64,000 nt of DNA, taken from NCBI RefSeq assembly GCF_001310955.1, contig NZ_BAZX01000002.1, positions 124,001-188,000 of the forward strand, in the 5' to 3' direction. The notes beneath the pieces were generated by a model, which did not search any database, had not been told where the DNA came from, and saw only the letters and a program-made list of their open reading frames with translations. The DNA comes from Marinifilum fragile JCM 15579. GTDB taxonomy: Bacteria; Bacteroidota; Bacteroidia; Bacteroidales; Marinifilaceae. Shown here piece after piece: positions 19,473 to 28,495 of the stretch. The stretch's first letter is position 1, and each line of letters starts with the position of its first letter. The position numbers and the translations under genes were made by a program.

Positions 19473-21026
19473 TTATTTCATTTTTTTGAAAAGCTCTTTC
19501 ATGCTTACTTCTTTCTTCATGATATCATAAAGTTTGTCAATAGCAACACGCTCCTGAGCCATGGTATCACGGTAACGGATGGTAACTGTGTTATCTTCCA
19601 ATGATTGGTGATCAACAGTTACACAGAAAGGAGTACCAATAGCATCCTGACGACGGTAACGCTTACCGATAGAGTCTTTCTCATCGTACTGACAGTTGAA
19701 ATCGAATTTCAAGTCGTTAATGATTTCGCGAGCCTTTTCAGGAAGACCATCTTTCTTGGTCAATGGCATTACAGCCAATTTGATTGGAGCCAAAGCAGCT
19801 GGTAATTTCAATACCACACGCTCGTCAACTTTACCATCTTCCTTCTCGATTTTCTCTTCTGTATAAGCTTCAGACATTACCTGAAGGAACATACGGTCAA
19901 CACCGATTGAGGTCTCAACTACGTAAGGAACATAGCTCTTGTTCAATTCAGGATCGAAGTACTGGATTTTCTTACCAGAGAATTCCTGATGTTGGCTTAA
20001 ATCGAAATCGGTACGAGAGTGAATTCCTTCTACCTCTTTAAATCCAAATGGGAATTTAAATTCCACATCGGTAGCAGCGTTAGCGTAGTGAGCCAACTTA
20101 TCGTGATCGTGGAAACGATACTTGTCTTCAGAGAATCCAAGGGCTTTGTGCCAGCTCATGCGAGTTTCCTTCCACTTTTCGAACCATTTCATTTCCTCAC
20201 CCGGACGAACAAAGAACTGAAGCTCCATTTGTTCGAATTCACGCATGCGGAAGATGAACTGACGAGCAACAATCTCGTTACGGAATGCTTTACCAATCTG
20301 TGCAATTCCGAAAGGAATCTTCATACGACCTGTTTTCTGAACATTTAGGTAGTTTACGAAAATACCCTGGGCAGTTTCAGGACGAAGGTAGATTTTGCTA
20401 CTTCCATCGGCAGTAGAACCCATCTCTGTAGAGAACATCAGGTTGAACTGACGAACGTCGGTCCAGTTCTTGGTTCCTGAAATTGGGCAGGCAATCTCGT
20501 TATCGATGATGATTTGCTTCAACTCTTCCAAATCGTTTTTGTCCAAAGCCTCAACAAAACGCTTGTGTACCGCATCCATTTTTTCCTGGTTTGCTTTTAC
20601 ACGAGGATTGGTAGCTCTGAATTGCTCTTCGTCGAACGATTCGCCGAACTTCTTCTTTGCCTTTTCAACTTCCTTGTCGATTTTGGCTTCAAATTTTGCC
20701 ATCAAATCCTCGATTAAAACATCAGCGCGGTAACGTTTCTTCGAGTCTTTGTTATCAATCAAAGGATCATTAAAAGCATCAACGTGGCCCGATGCCTTCC
20801 AAATGGTTGGGTGCATAAAAATAGCCGAATCAATGCCGACTACATTTTCGTGAAGCAATACCATTGAATCCCACCAATACTTTTTGATGTTGTTTTTCAA
20901 TTCAACACCCATTTGTGCATAATCGTAAACAGCACTTAAACCATCATAAATCTCTGATGATTGAAACACAAAACCGTACTCCTTACAATGGGCAACCAGT
21001 TTCTTGAAAACATCTTCCTGAGCCAT
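19473..21026 (-). CDS. glyQS: glycine--tRNA ligase (single-chain, alpha2 type)
   Basis: A 517-residue class II synthetase of the dimeric single-chain GlyRS type rather than the alpha2beta2 GlyQ/GlyS type. Motif 2 is seen in FRNEIVARQFIFRMREFEQM (about residue 245), motif 3 in VETSIGVDRMFLQ (about residue 385), and the C-terminal anticodon-binding domain runs from about residue 410. The start MAQEDVFKKLVAHCKEYGFV aligns with the family. A TATTTTTG match to the Bacteroidota -7 box lies about 40 bp upstream. Confidence 0.97.
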   Translation of the reverse strand: MAQEDVFKKLVAHCKEYGFVFQSSEIYDGLSAVYDYAQMGVELKNNIKKYWWDSMVLLHENVVGIDSAIFMHPTIWKASGHVDAFNDPLIDNKDSKKRYRADVLIEDLMAKFEAKIDKEVEKAKKKFGESFDEEQFRATNPRVKANQEKMDAVHKRFVEALDKNDLEELKQIIIDNEIACPISGTKNWTDVRQFNLMFSTEMGSTADGSSKIYLRPETAQGIFVNYLNVQKTGRMKIPFGIAQIGKAFRNEIVARQFIFRMREFEQMELQFFVRPGEEMKWFEKWKETRMSWHKALGFSEDKYRFHDHDKLAHYANAATDVEFKFPFGFKEVEGIHSRTDFDLSQHQEFSGKKIQYFDPELNKSYVPYVVETSIGVDRMFLQVMSEAYTEEKIEKEDGKVDERVVLKLPAALAPIKLAVMPLTKKDGLPEKAREIINDLKFDFNCQYDEKDSIGKRYRRQDAIGTPFCVTVDHQSLEDNTVTIRYRDTMAQERVAIDKLYDIMKKEVSMKELFKKMK

Positions 21027-21077
21027 AAATCTTATATTTTGAGTTTATTATTTTAATTTGAACGAAACACAAAAATA

Positions 21078-21102
21078 CAAAAAAAGCCATTGGTTGGCTT
21101 TT
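21078..21102 (-). terminator. hairpin between DUF4834 gene and glyQS
   Basis: The stem AAAAGCCA/TGGCTTTT with a 5-nt loop and a T run on the minus strand. It would end transcripts coming from the DUF4834 gene just before the glyQS promoter. Confidence 0.65.
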
Positions 21103-21186
21103 CCATATCATTAATTTCTAGTGTTTTTGATAATTTATTTGCCGGATAGTGTGATACTATCGTTTGCATAGCAGAAGATTAAAAAA

Positions 21187-21432
21187 TCAATCTACTTCTT
21201 CGAAATCCACATAATCACCTACATCCTTTTTATTCGGATTAGATTTGGTGTTTGGATTTTTATCGATTGTAACTTCACCTTCTCGCTTTTGTTGTTCTTG
21301 TTGCTGTCTGTTGGCCTCTTTTTGCATTTTATCAAAAGTTTTCTGCACCAAAAAAGGGAACATTGCACGAATGATCAATTTTAGCAGGTAATAAATACCA
21401 ACAGCAATAATGATAAACTTTATAAATGCCAT
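21187..21432 (-). CDS. DUF4834 family protein
   Basis: An 81-residue protein with one N-terminal membrane helix (FIKFIIIAVGIYYLLKLIIR), a Gln/Lys-rich coiled stretch (about residues 38-52) and an acidic end (GDYVDFEEVD). This layout matches DUF4834, a small Bacteroidota family of unknown function often near tRNA synthetase or housekeeping genes. No other clue is available. Confidence 0.85.
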   Translation of the reverse strand: MAFIKFIIIAVGIYYLLKLIIRAMFPFLVQKTFDKMQKEANRQQQEQQKREGEVTIDKNPNTKSNPNKKDVGDYVDFEEVD

Positions 21433-21550
21433 ATTCTTATAATTTGAATGACAAAGATAACAGAATTATAACGAATGAGTAAATGAGAGCTGAGGAAATG
21501 GTGTTCCATAGGCTTACGATTGAAGGAAAATATACCTAAATGTTCTTAGC

Positions 21551-21688
21551 GTATCAAGTACTTGGTACAAACCGTTTCATAAGCTTGATACGGAGTGTTT
21601 CATACACTTAATACGAACTGTTTCATACACTTGATACGGAGCGTTTCAAGCCTATGATACGAACTGTTTCATATACTTGAAACGGTAA
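21551..21688. repeat. six-unit 23-bp degenerate tandem array
   Basis: Six consecutive 23-bp units start at 21551, 21574, 21597, 21620, 21643 and 21666. The core words are gtttcatacactt and gatacggag or gatacgaac; the two end words alternate from unit to unit. It is non-coding, within an 811-bp gene-free gap (21433-22243), and similar in style to the arrays at 2013-2293 and 35910-36350. Confidence 0.85.
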
Positions 21689-21788
21689 AGGGGATTATAA
21701 GGAAGTTGTAAGCACTAGTCCACTATGCCTTAATAAACACCTTGGCTTATCCTTTATTCTTTGCTTTAGCTGAAGACTAAAGTATTAT

Positions 21789-21950
21789 CAAAGAAAAATC
21801 CCGAACCTGTTCAGCCCGGGATTTTCTTCTAACCACTATTTACTAACCTAAATCTAATTCTATGAAAAAACTTCTCTGTTTTGTACATTACAAATGTAAG
21901 ATGTAAATGTGCTAAATGGTTTAAACAAAAGTTAATAAAGTTTAAAAGTG
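21789..21950. repeat. 162-bp direct repeat, copy 1 (hairpin plus leader-like sequence)
   Basis: First of two near-identical tandem copies. Each has a strong hairpin near its left end (TCCCG...CGGGA), which on the minus strand is followed by a T run, then a conserved middle and a CAAATGTA at 21891-21898, which on the minus strand reads TACATTTG, a perfect Bacteroidota -7 box. On the minus strand this would make an RNA of about 100 nt ending at the hairpin. On the plus strand it contains a 14-codon ORF starting MKKLLCF. Either reading is inference. Confidence 0.6.
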
Positions 21951-21972
21951 CATTTCAGTGCTCAGTTTATAC

Positions 21973-22133
21973 CAAAGAAAAATCCCGAACTTGTTCAGCT
22001 CGGGATCTTCTCTAACCACTATTTACTAACCTAAATCTAATTCTATGAAAAAACTTCTCTGTTTTGTATATTACAAATGTAGCTTGTAAATGTGCTAAAT
22101 GGTTTAAACAAAAGTTAATGAAACTTAAAAGTG
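21973..22133. repeat. 161-bp direct repeat, copy 2
   Basis: Second copy, with about ten base differences from copy 1. The hairpin is kept with a compensating pattern (TCCCGA/TCGGGA, shortened T run on the plus strand), and the minus-strand -7-like TACATTTG is kept at 22074-22081 although the bases around it changed. The small plus-strand ORF still opens MKKLLCF but ends differently. Confidence 0.6.
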
Positions 22134-22157
22134 TAATGTTGTATCACTTTTAATTAT

Positions 22158-22188
22158 AAAAAAAAGGACTACCCACAGAAGGTAGCCC
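22158..22188 (-). terminator. terminator after DUF5723 gene
   Basis: On the minus strand GGGCTACC pairs with GGTAGTCC (one G-U) and is followed by eight T. It lies 56 bp downstream of the stop codon. Confidence 0.85.
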
Positions 22189-22243
22189 GGAATTTAAATT
22201 GATGTAAACACTCTGTTTACACAGAGCAATATAAAGTTACAAT

Positions 22244-23716
22244 TTATTTGTATAATGGTTTCTTTTTATTTCCTAAAGGTTCAGACCATGAACATTCATC
22301 CTTCTTTTTGTTTTTATCCTTACAGCCAAACAACAGGTTAAAGCCAAAGCGCACATTGGCAACTTGAGCGCTGTTAGGTCGAATTGCTGCTATTACATTA
22401 TCGGTAATGGTATAAAATTGCACTGGACCAAGTTTAGCAGCTACTCCAAATCCTAAATTATTGTAGGAATTGTTTACAGCAGTATAACTTAAGCTTGTAC
22501 TCAGGTTTCTAAAAAATCTTGCATTTGCCGATAAAGTAAGCGATGATTGAACCTTGCCATTGAAAATTTCAGTACGACTTAAAGCTCCTAAATTCACTTT
22601 GTTATGAATTTGGTGCGAACCTCCCAAGTAAATTTTGGTTGGTAAGCCCACAGAGTAGGTGCCAGTCAAATCTGACACACGAAACTCATCTTCGATATCA
22701 TCCACCAAATCATCAAAAACATCTTCTATTTCTCTGTAATTGGGATCGTTTGAATTTCCCGATTGCGACCAGTCTGCACCATTGTAGGTGAATGATCCGT
22801 CTTGAACAAACTCATAACCGTTCGATTTCCAGGTAATGGCACCAATATCAAGTACACTTGCGTAAAGTGTTGTTTTCTCATCCATTTTATATGTCATACC
22901 CAAGTCAACAGCAAAACCTTTGTTGTCGGTATTCAAGAAGAAATCTTCATCAAAATCATCACTGTTAAAATTGATATCCTCAACATAACCATTGGCATCG
23001 TAAGTAATTTGATTGATCGGAATGGATGCTCTCAATCGATGTTTGGAGTTCAGTATCACCTGGTCACCGGTTAAGGACGTAAAAACAGACATGTCTGACT
23101 CTTCCATATGAAGATTGGCAATACCGAAAAGAACTTTTCCTTTTACACCTACGGTCCACTTGTCGTTGATTTTCTTTGAAACTCCCAAGGCAATTTCATG
23201 ATATGAATTGGCATCAACGCCTAATCCACCCCAGTTGGCAGTTCTTCCTCTGTAGTCATAATTACCATTCTTTAAAAAGGTAATCATCTCCTTATCGAAA
23301 CTAAAGCGCGAGTCTTCTTTCTCGATTACATCCAGAGTGAAATAAAAGTCTTTCGCTCTAATTCCCAGAGCAAAAAGAGTCAATTCGAATTGCTGAGAAA
23401 GAAAGTTTGTGGTTTTTAATGCATCGTGAAAACTATTCACATTTACTACCAAAGAATCGCTTCTAATGCCTGTTCCATCGGTAATTACATCACTGTAAGC
23501 AAAGCTGCTATTGCTGTAATTAAAATAGATGGAACTAAGAGCTGGAAAGCCAACAAAGACCTTACACTCTGGCTGTATGGCTGGATTTACTTGGTTCGAT
23601 TGAGGTACATTCTGCATCAAATACAAGGTGTTGTTCAGTTTTTGAGCCACACCGCTCATAGTCACAATCACAAAAAGTAATCCTGTTAGAAATATCTTGG
23701 TTAAAAATCTTGTCAT
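22244..23716 (-). CDS. outer-membrane beta-barrel protein, DUF5723-like
   Basis: A 490-residue protein with a signal peptide (about residues 1-24) and a porin-like architecture of alternating beta strands ending in FGFNLLFG. The NVPQSNQVNPAIQPECKVFV segment after the signal and KINDKWTVGVKGKVLFG are typical of the DUF5723/PorV-like barrels of Bacteroidota. It follows a lipoprotein gene by 25 bp, so the two are probably co-expressed. No transport substrate or secretion role can be assigned. Confidence 0.75.
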   Translation of the reverse strand: MTRFLTKIFLTGLLFVIVTMSGVAQKLNNTLYLMQNVPQSNQVNPAIQPECKVFVGFPALSSIYFNYSNSSFAYSDVITDGTGIRSDSLVVNVNSFHDALKTTNFLSQQFELTLFALGIRAKDFYFTLDVIEKEDSRFSFDKEMITFLKNGNYDYRGRTANWGGLGVDANSYHEIALGVSKKINDKWTVGVKGKVLFGIANLHMEESDMSVFTSLTGDQVILNSKHRLRASIPINQITYDANGYVEDINFNSDDFDEDFFLNTDNKGFAVDLGMTYKMDEKTTLYASVLDIGAITWKSNGYEFVQDGSFTYNGADWSQSGNSNDPNYREIEDVFDDLVDDIEDEFRVSDLTGTYSVGLPTKIYLGGSHQIHNKVNLGALSRTEIFNGKVQSSLTLSANARFFRNLSTSLSYTAVNNSYNNLGFGVAAKLGPVQFYTITDNVIAAIRPNSAQVANVRFGFNLLFGCKDKNKKKDECSWSEPLGNKKKPLYK

Positions 23717-23741
23717 TATAGGATGTTTTAAAGTGCTGGTT

Positions 23742-25391
23742 TTAGTTGCTTAAGTCAAGTTGTGCTTGTACCGATATGGTGAACTTTAGTTCGTAATCGC
23801 CTTTTAGTTTCACCGGAATTCCTCCATTTTGGGTACTTACAATTGCATTTATAATGATGTTTTCAGTTTTGTTGAGATTTGCAATCTGAGATTGCGTTAA
23901 TTTTATTTCGTGGGAAACTTCCTTAATCGAATTTGGATCAACTACACCAACGTTTGCTCCCGAAGTATAAACCGAAGCAGCATCAATTACTTCATTGTCT
24001 TTAATTTCATCAATTACATTGTAGCTGGCATCAGTAAGCTGGATGTTTTCAACGGTAACATCAAGTGGATAACCATTTTTTGCCGTAATTACCACTGCGG
24101 CATTCATTACTTTATCGGCATCGTTAATATCAACACCATCAATTGTATCCTTAAGCGTTAGGTTTGTTGCGGTAAATTCCAACGGAATTTCAATTTCGAT
24201 ATCCGCATCAATTCTGGAAGTATTGCTGACAATGTTTGGCTGAGTGGAAATGTCTACCGGATCAGGATTTAAACTTACATTGCCAAAGTAATCCAACCTG
24301 TCTGATGGAGGCAGTGCCATTAAATCAACAATGTCAGAATTGTTTTTATCATATGTAATGGTCTCTTCATTAGGAGTGTCTAAAACATCAGCAATGGTTT
24401 TAGGATAGTTAACAGGTTGTAATACATCTGGATTTAAATTTTGTGTAGATCCGCTTGAGCTGTAACCAGTGATGTTTGCGTTTATTGCAAAAGGAACACC
24501 AACTGAATTGCGCAAATGAACATGAATTTTAGGATCTGCAAAACGGTATTCACCATCTACATCATCCCAAAAGTCAACACCTAGATCAATACTCCCTGTT
24601 CCAATGTTAATTGTTTGCTTGCCAAAATCACCTGATGCAGTAATAAAATCGATATTCTGCACCGTTAAGTTGATTCCTAAATCTCCGCTTCCGCTGATAG
24701 TAGTTCCATTGTCTCGTATGTATACGGAAAAATCAATATCAATCTCGTTACTGGTAGTGTATGGAGCTTTAAAATTGACTGTAGCATTGCTAAGGGTAAT
24801 GCTTTCAGGTTGATTGCTTGCGTTGGCCCCTACGCGAAAAGTTCTGGTTACCGTAGTTCCATTTTCGCTTATTCCAGGGAATGTAACTGTTAAATCAACT
24901 TCGGTATTTAATGGGTTGCTTAGGCTGAAGTTGATGTTTGCGTTTAGCTGCAAATTAGAAAGAATGATATCAGGATTTCCGGCATCAACAGAGAATGTTT
25001 CTGAAAAAGGTATTGGATTAGTAGGGATCGATGAATGCGGAATACCCGGGAAGGTACCAAGTGTTATGGCAAGGTTCTGACTTACCTGATTTGGAAAGTC
25101 TAAGACTTCATCTACTGCATAAGTGAAAATATCATTTTCGCGATGTCTTATCACGAGATTGTTTCCTTCCAAGAATATGGTTTGATCGTTTGGATCTAAC
25201 TCATGTTCGTTTAAAAGATACCAAAGTGTATAGGTTCCATATCCAACAGGAGCAATCATGTTTGGAGTCCATTCAACTTTATCCGATAAGCGATCCATAT
25301 CGTAGTCGTCAGAATCGATACAAGATTGTGTTGAAATGGCCAATAGTCCACATAGTATAAGTGGAATCAAAAATCGTGATTTAAATATCAT
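23742..25391 (-). CDS. large surface or periplasmic lipoprotein
   Basis: A 549-residue lipoprotein: hydrophobic N-terminus and lipobox ISTQSC, then a beta-rich, Asn/Asp/Thr-rich body with repeated patterns such as LNANINFSLSNPLNTEVDLT, suggesting several beta-sandwich repeats. I do not recognise a catalytic motif. It is co-transcribed with the beta-barrel gene downstream, so a barrel-lipoprotein pair on the outer membrane is plausible but unproven. Confidence 0.65.
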   Translation of the reverse strand: MIFKSRFLIPLILCGLLAISTQSCIDSDDYDMDRLSDKVEWTPNMIAPVGYGTYTLWYLLNEHELDPNDQTIFLEGNNLVIRHRENDIFTYAVDEVLDFPNQVSQNLAITLGTFPGIPHSSIPTNPIPFSETFSVDAGNPDIILSNLQLNANINFSLSNPLNTEVDLTVTFPGISENGTTVTRTFRVGANASNQPESITLSNATVNFKAPYTTSNEIDIDFSVYIRDNGTTISGSGDLGINLTVQNIDFITASGDFGKQTINIGTGSIDLGVDFWDDVDGEYRFADPKIHVHLRNSVGVPFAINANITGYSSSGSTQNLNPDVLQPVNYPKTIADVLDTPNEETITYDKNNSDIVDLMALPPSDRLDYFGNVSLNPDPVDISTQPNIVSNTSRIDADIEIEIPLEFTATNLTLKDTIDGVDINDADKVMNAAVVITAKNGYPLDVTVENIQLTDASYNVIDEIKDNEVIDAASVYTSGANVGVVDPNSIKEVSHEIKLTQSQIANLNKTENIIINAIVSTQNGGIPVKLKGDYELKFTISVQAQLDLSN

Positions 25392-25546
25392 AGTAATATA
25401 ATTAAATAGGCAATATTAGTTTGAACCGAATTCAACTCATAAAACCCTATCCTTAATGTTAAATTTTATCTGGGTCAAAAAAATCAATTAATACATGTAA
25501 GAAAAAGATTTGGTACATTAATTTATTGATATTGTTGACAAACGGC

Positions 25547-28297
25547 CTAGTGTACGGAATAGTTTAATAAGAAGTTGCGATTGTCACCTACATAAAGATT
25601 AAACGATTTGTCGCCCGATTTAGCAAAGCCAATTGAAAACTCGGTATTGCCCTTTAACGGGAAGCCGGAATGATTATTTCCTTTTAAATCAATTAAGTAG
25701 ATTTTGTTTTCGTTTTCGGTGCATATGCCAATTTCAATCTTTCTTCTCGAGAACTTGTAAACATTGGGTCTGTAGCTAATTCCTGAGTCGAATTTCTTCT
25801 CTAACTTTTGATTTCCAGAAGCATCGAAAATTTTAAGGAAGTTGTAATCAGCAAATAGATATTCGTTCTTTCCGTCGGAATTTAAATCGGCAGCCGAAAA
25901 ATAATGTGCTTCCGATAGTTGAGTAAAGGATTTTGACTCTACTTTTCCATTTAAATAGATATAATGAATGGTTCCGTTATTGTCAGTAGTAACCAGTCGG
26001 TTACTTTGTTCCTCAAGGTAAAAAGGATTATTCTCTGATTTAGAGAATTGCTTCTTTAGTTTCACCCTTTCAACACCACGACGGTTTAAGATGTAAACCC
26101 TAAACTTATCCGCATAAACAATGTAATCTTTACCACCAATCCTGAAATGTTGGATTTCACAAGTAATTGGATTTTCTGCTTTCGCAGGATTCCAACCTGT
26201 AATAATCTTACCTTCTTTTGAATAAGCATAAACACGCTGATCTTTACAAGGAATAAAAATGCGGTAGTTTTTGTTCTTGTCGTAATCGAAAATGGCGATG
26301 CCATGAGCTGCTTCCGCTTTTAGTCGAACCGGATAATTTTTAACGTAGTTTCCGTTTCTGTCGATTAAATGCAGATGATTTTTGGTTGCAAAAAGGTATT
26401 GCAGCTTATTGTTTTTAAATAGATCAATCTGTTCAACCTTACCAATAATCTGCGAATCCAAAGGCTTTTTCCAAAGAATTCTACCTGCTGGATTTACCAG
26501 GTAAATTTGATTTTGGATATCTTGTACAAAGATTTCGTTCTCTTTTGTATAATGGTTTTTAACCAGGTACGGCTTGTGACGAAAACAAGTATCAATTCTC
26601 GATTCCCAATCGGTTTGTGGAGCAGATTCCAGAACCGGATCATATTCAATAAACAGGTTGTTGTATACCAGATTTCTGTTCGAGCTCAATTGCAAGCCAA
26701 CTGCCTGAAATTTATTTACACTTTCTTTATGAGTTTGAATCTCTGACTGTAGTTCCTCGTTCAGAAAACTGGTGATAAATTGGTTTGCCTTCGGAGTTGA
26801 AGTATAAAAGAAAAAGTTCGCTTTATTTGATAAATATTCTTTGTTTTCCTGGTAGTTTTGATTGCTATCCAAAGTTTTACCCAGAACAGATTCCTGAATA
26901 AACTCAGACAATGCATTAATGCTTGGACCCATTACCAAATAGTTGTCGATAAAGGTAAAATAAGCCGATGAGGCATCGCTGAAGAAACTCCCAAATAATT
27001 TTTCTGGCAGTCGATCTTCTGGCAATCGGTAGATATCAAAAGAAGTTTCAGAATCGAGCTTGTAAGTTCTTTTGTAGTAGGACAGGGTTCGTTCCTGTTT
27101 TTTTGCAAAACCAAGAATTGGTTTTAACATCTTCTCTTTTGCAATACTGGCACTCTTTGTACGGATAATGGTAAACTTTTTATCAGCATTTCCTTCAGCA
27201 AAGGCCAATCCAATTTCTTTATAAATGATTGAGAAGATGATCTCTTCAAAATCTTCACCTGTTTTCTTTTTCAGATCATTAATGTCTTTCTGGTAGTCTG
27301 AAAGTTTTCCCATCTGGTCTAAAAACTTGCGGTATTTTCCTTTGTGAAGCAGAGGGTCATCAATGCCCAACACAGCCAAAACACCAGTTGTAGCCGGTAG
27401 AATGGATTCCATTTCCATCTTTACAGGCTCTTGTTGTAAAAACAGGTTCATCAGGTTTCCTTGACTTGGATCACTATAGGTAAATCCATTCATTAGGATA
27501 ATTCTATTTCTGAAACTCAAATCAAGTTCAGTCCAGTTCCCTATGTTGGTATAATTGCGAATAAATTTGCTGTGTTCCTTGTTTAAAGAAAAGGAAATTT
27601 GTTTTGGAAAAGTCTTTAAATTCAAGAAGATATTTGCATCAACATTCTTACCAATAGTTCTTCTGATTTGTTCAAATCCTTTGGTTTTAGATATGGAATT
27701 ATCAGTACTTAGCTGTCGAACGGAGTTTTCCAATAATAGCATCGATCTACTGGCCAGAAACAAGCCTTTTGAGAAGGTAAAGTGCAATTCTTTTTCCTTT
27801 TTGCTGGCTGCAGGAATGCTGTATAGTGTTGTGTTTTGATAGTTTCGTTCTCGCAAAACCAGGTCTGGCCCAATCCAATTCGAAACAGCTGTTTGTAGTT
27901 TCTTTTCTTCCAGGTAATCCAGAATTGGCAGAATGTATAGGTATTCGATGTCATTTTTCCCTTGCAGATGACTGGCCATGGTAAACGATCGGTCCAGCGT
28001 AAATTGATGATCGGAGTCAATCTTACTGGCCAAACTATCTATGAACTGAAGGTTCTCGTTGATTTTTGCAATTTTTTCGAACTTGCTTAACTCTGTCCAG
28101 ATGCCAGTATTGTTCTCCAATTTTGAGATGAGTTGCTCTAAACTTTCAAACTGAACGATTAATTCCGAATTCACAGGAATTGCTGAAAAAGGATAAACGC
28201 CTTTGTATTCCTTTTGTTTTTGAAGATATAGGTAGCCTAAAACAATGATTGCCAAAAGCAAAACAATGAAGAAAGAGGTAAGTATTTTTTTCAGCAT
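25547..28297 (-). CDS. DUF3352-like protein with C-terminal beta-propeller
   Basis: A 916-residue protein with one N-terminal membrane helix (about residues 5-25), a DUF3352-like periplasmic part to about residue 560, and a C-terminal region with quinoprotein/VCBS-like repeats (for example FSAADLNSDGKNEYLFADYN and AIFDYDKNKNYRIFIPCKDQ) that would form a beta-propeller. The function is unknown; a scaffold or sensor role is inference. A TATTTTTG match to the -7 box lies about 32-39 bases before the start. Confidence 0.65.
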   Translation of the reverse strand: MLKKILTSFFIVLLLAIIVLGYLYLQKQKEYKGVYPFSAIPVNSELIVQFESLEQLISKLENNTGIWTELSKFEKIAKINENLQFIDSLASKIDSDHQFTLDRSFTMASHLQGKNDIEYLYILPILDYLEEKKLQTAVSNWIGPDLVLRERNYQNTTLYSIPAASKKEKELHFTFSKGLFLASRSMLLLENSVRQLSTDNSISKTKGFEQIRRTIGKNVDANIFLNLKTFPKQISFSLNKEHSKFIRNYTNIGNWTELDLSFRNRIILMNGFTYSDPSQGNLMNLFLQQEPVKMEMESILPATTGVLAVLGIDDPLLHKGKYRKFLDQMGKLSDYQKDINDLKKKTGEDFEEIIFSIIYKEIGLAFAEGNADKKFTIIRTKSASIAKEKMLKPILGFAKKQERTLSYYKRTYKLDSETSFDIYRLPEDRLPEKLFGSFFSDASSAYFTFIDNYLVMGPSINALSEFIQESVLGKTLDSNQNYQENKEYLSNKANFFFYTSTPKANQFITSFLNEELQSEIQTHKESVNKFQAVGLQLSSNRNLVYNNLFIEYDPVLESAPQTDWESRIDTCFRHKPYLVKNHYTKENEIFVQDIQNQIYLVNPAGRILWKKPLDSQIIGKVEQIDLFKNNKLQYLFATKNHLHLIDRNGNYVKNYPVRLKAEAAHGIAIFDYDKNKNYRIFIPCKDQRVYAYSKEGKIITGWNPAKAENPITCEIQHFRIGGKDYIVYADKFRVYILNRRGVERVKLKKQFSKSENNPFYLEEQSNRLVTTDNNGTIHYIYLNGKVESKSFTQLSEAHYFSAADLNSDGKNEYLFADYNFLKIFDASGNQKLEKKFDSGISYRPNVYKFSRRKIEIGICTENENKIYLIDLKGNNHSGFPLKGNTEFSIGFAKSGDKSFNLYVGDNRNFLLNYSVH

Positions 28298-28442
28298 AGT
28301 AAACAGATTGCAAGGTATAGTGTTGCTTCAAAAATAAGAATTTATGCAGTGTTTAAAAAATTATGTGAAAGGCTTTTGAGTCAATGCCTGGATATTTCGT
28401 GAATTTATGATTTTGCTAGGCGAAAGCCAGAGTTTTTGATAT

Positions 28443-28470
28443 AAAAAGCCCCGACATAGGTCGAGGCTAA
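28443..28470 (-). terminator. terminator after ALDH gene
   Basis: The minus-strand RNA AGCCTCGAC pairs with GTCGGGGCT (one G-U) and is followed by TTTTTAT, 26 bp after the stop codon. Confidence 0.85.
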
Positions 28471-28495
28471 ATGTTGAAAATCTAATATGGTTGAA

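Noticed and set aside
21891..21929. Full minus-strand promoter (TTTG to TACATTTG) in the 160-bp repeat
   Set aside because: The only TTTG lies 27 bp away rather than about 19-21; only the -7-like box is claimed.
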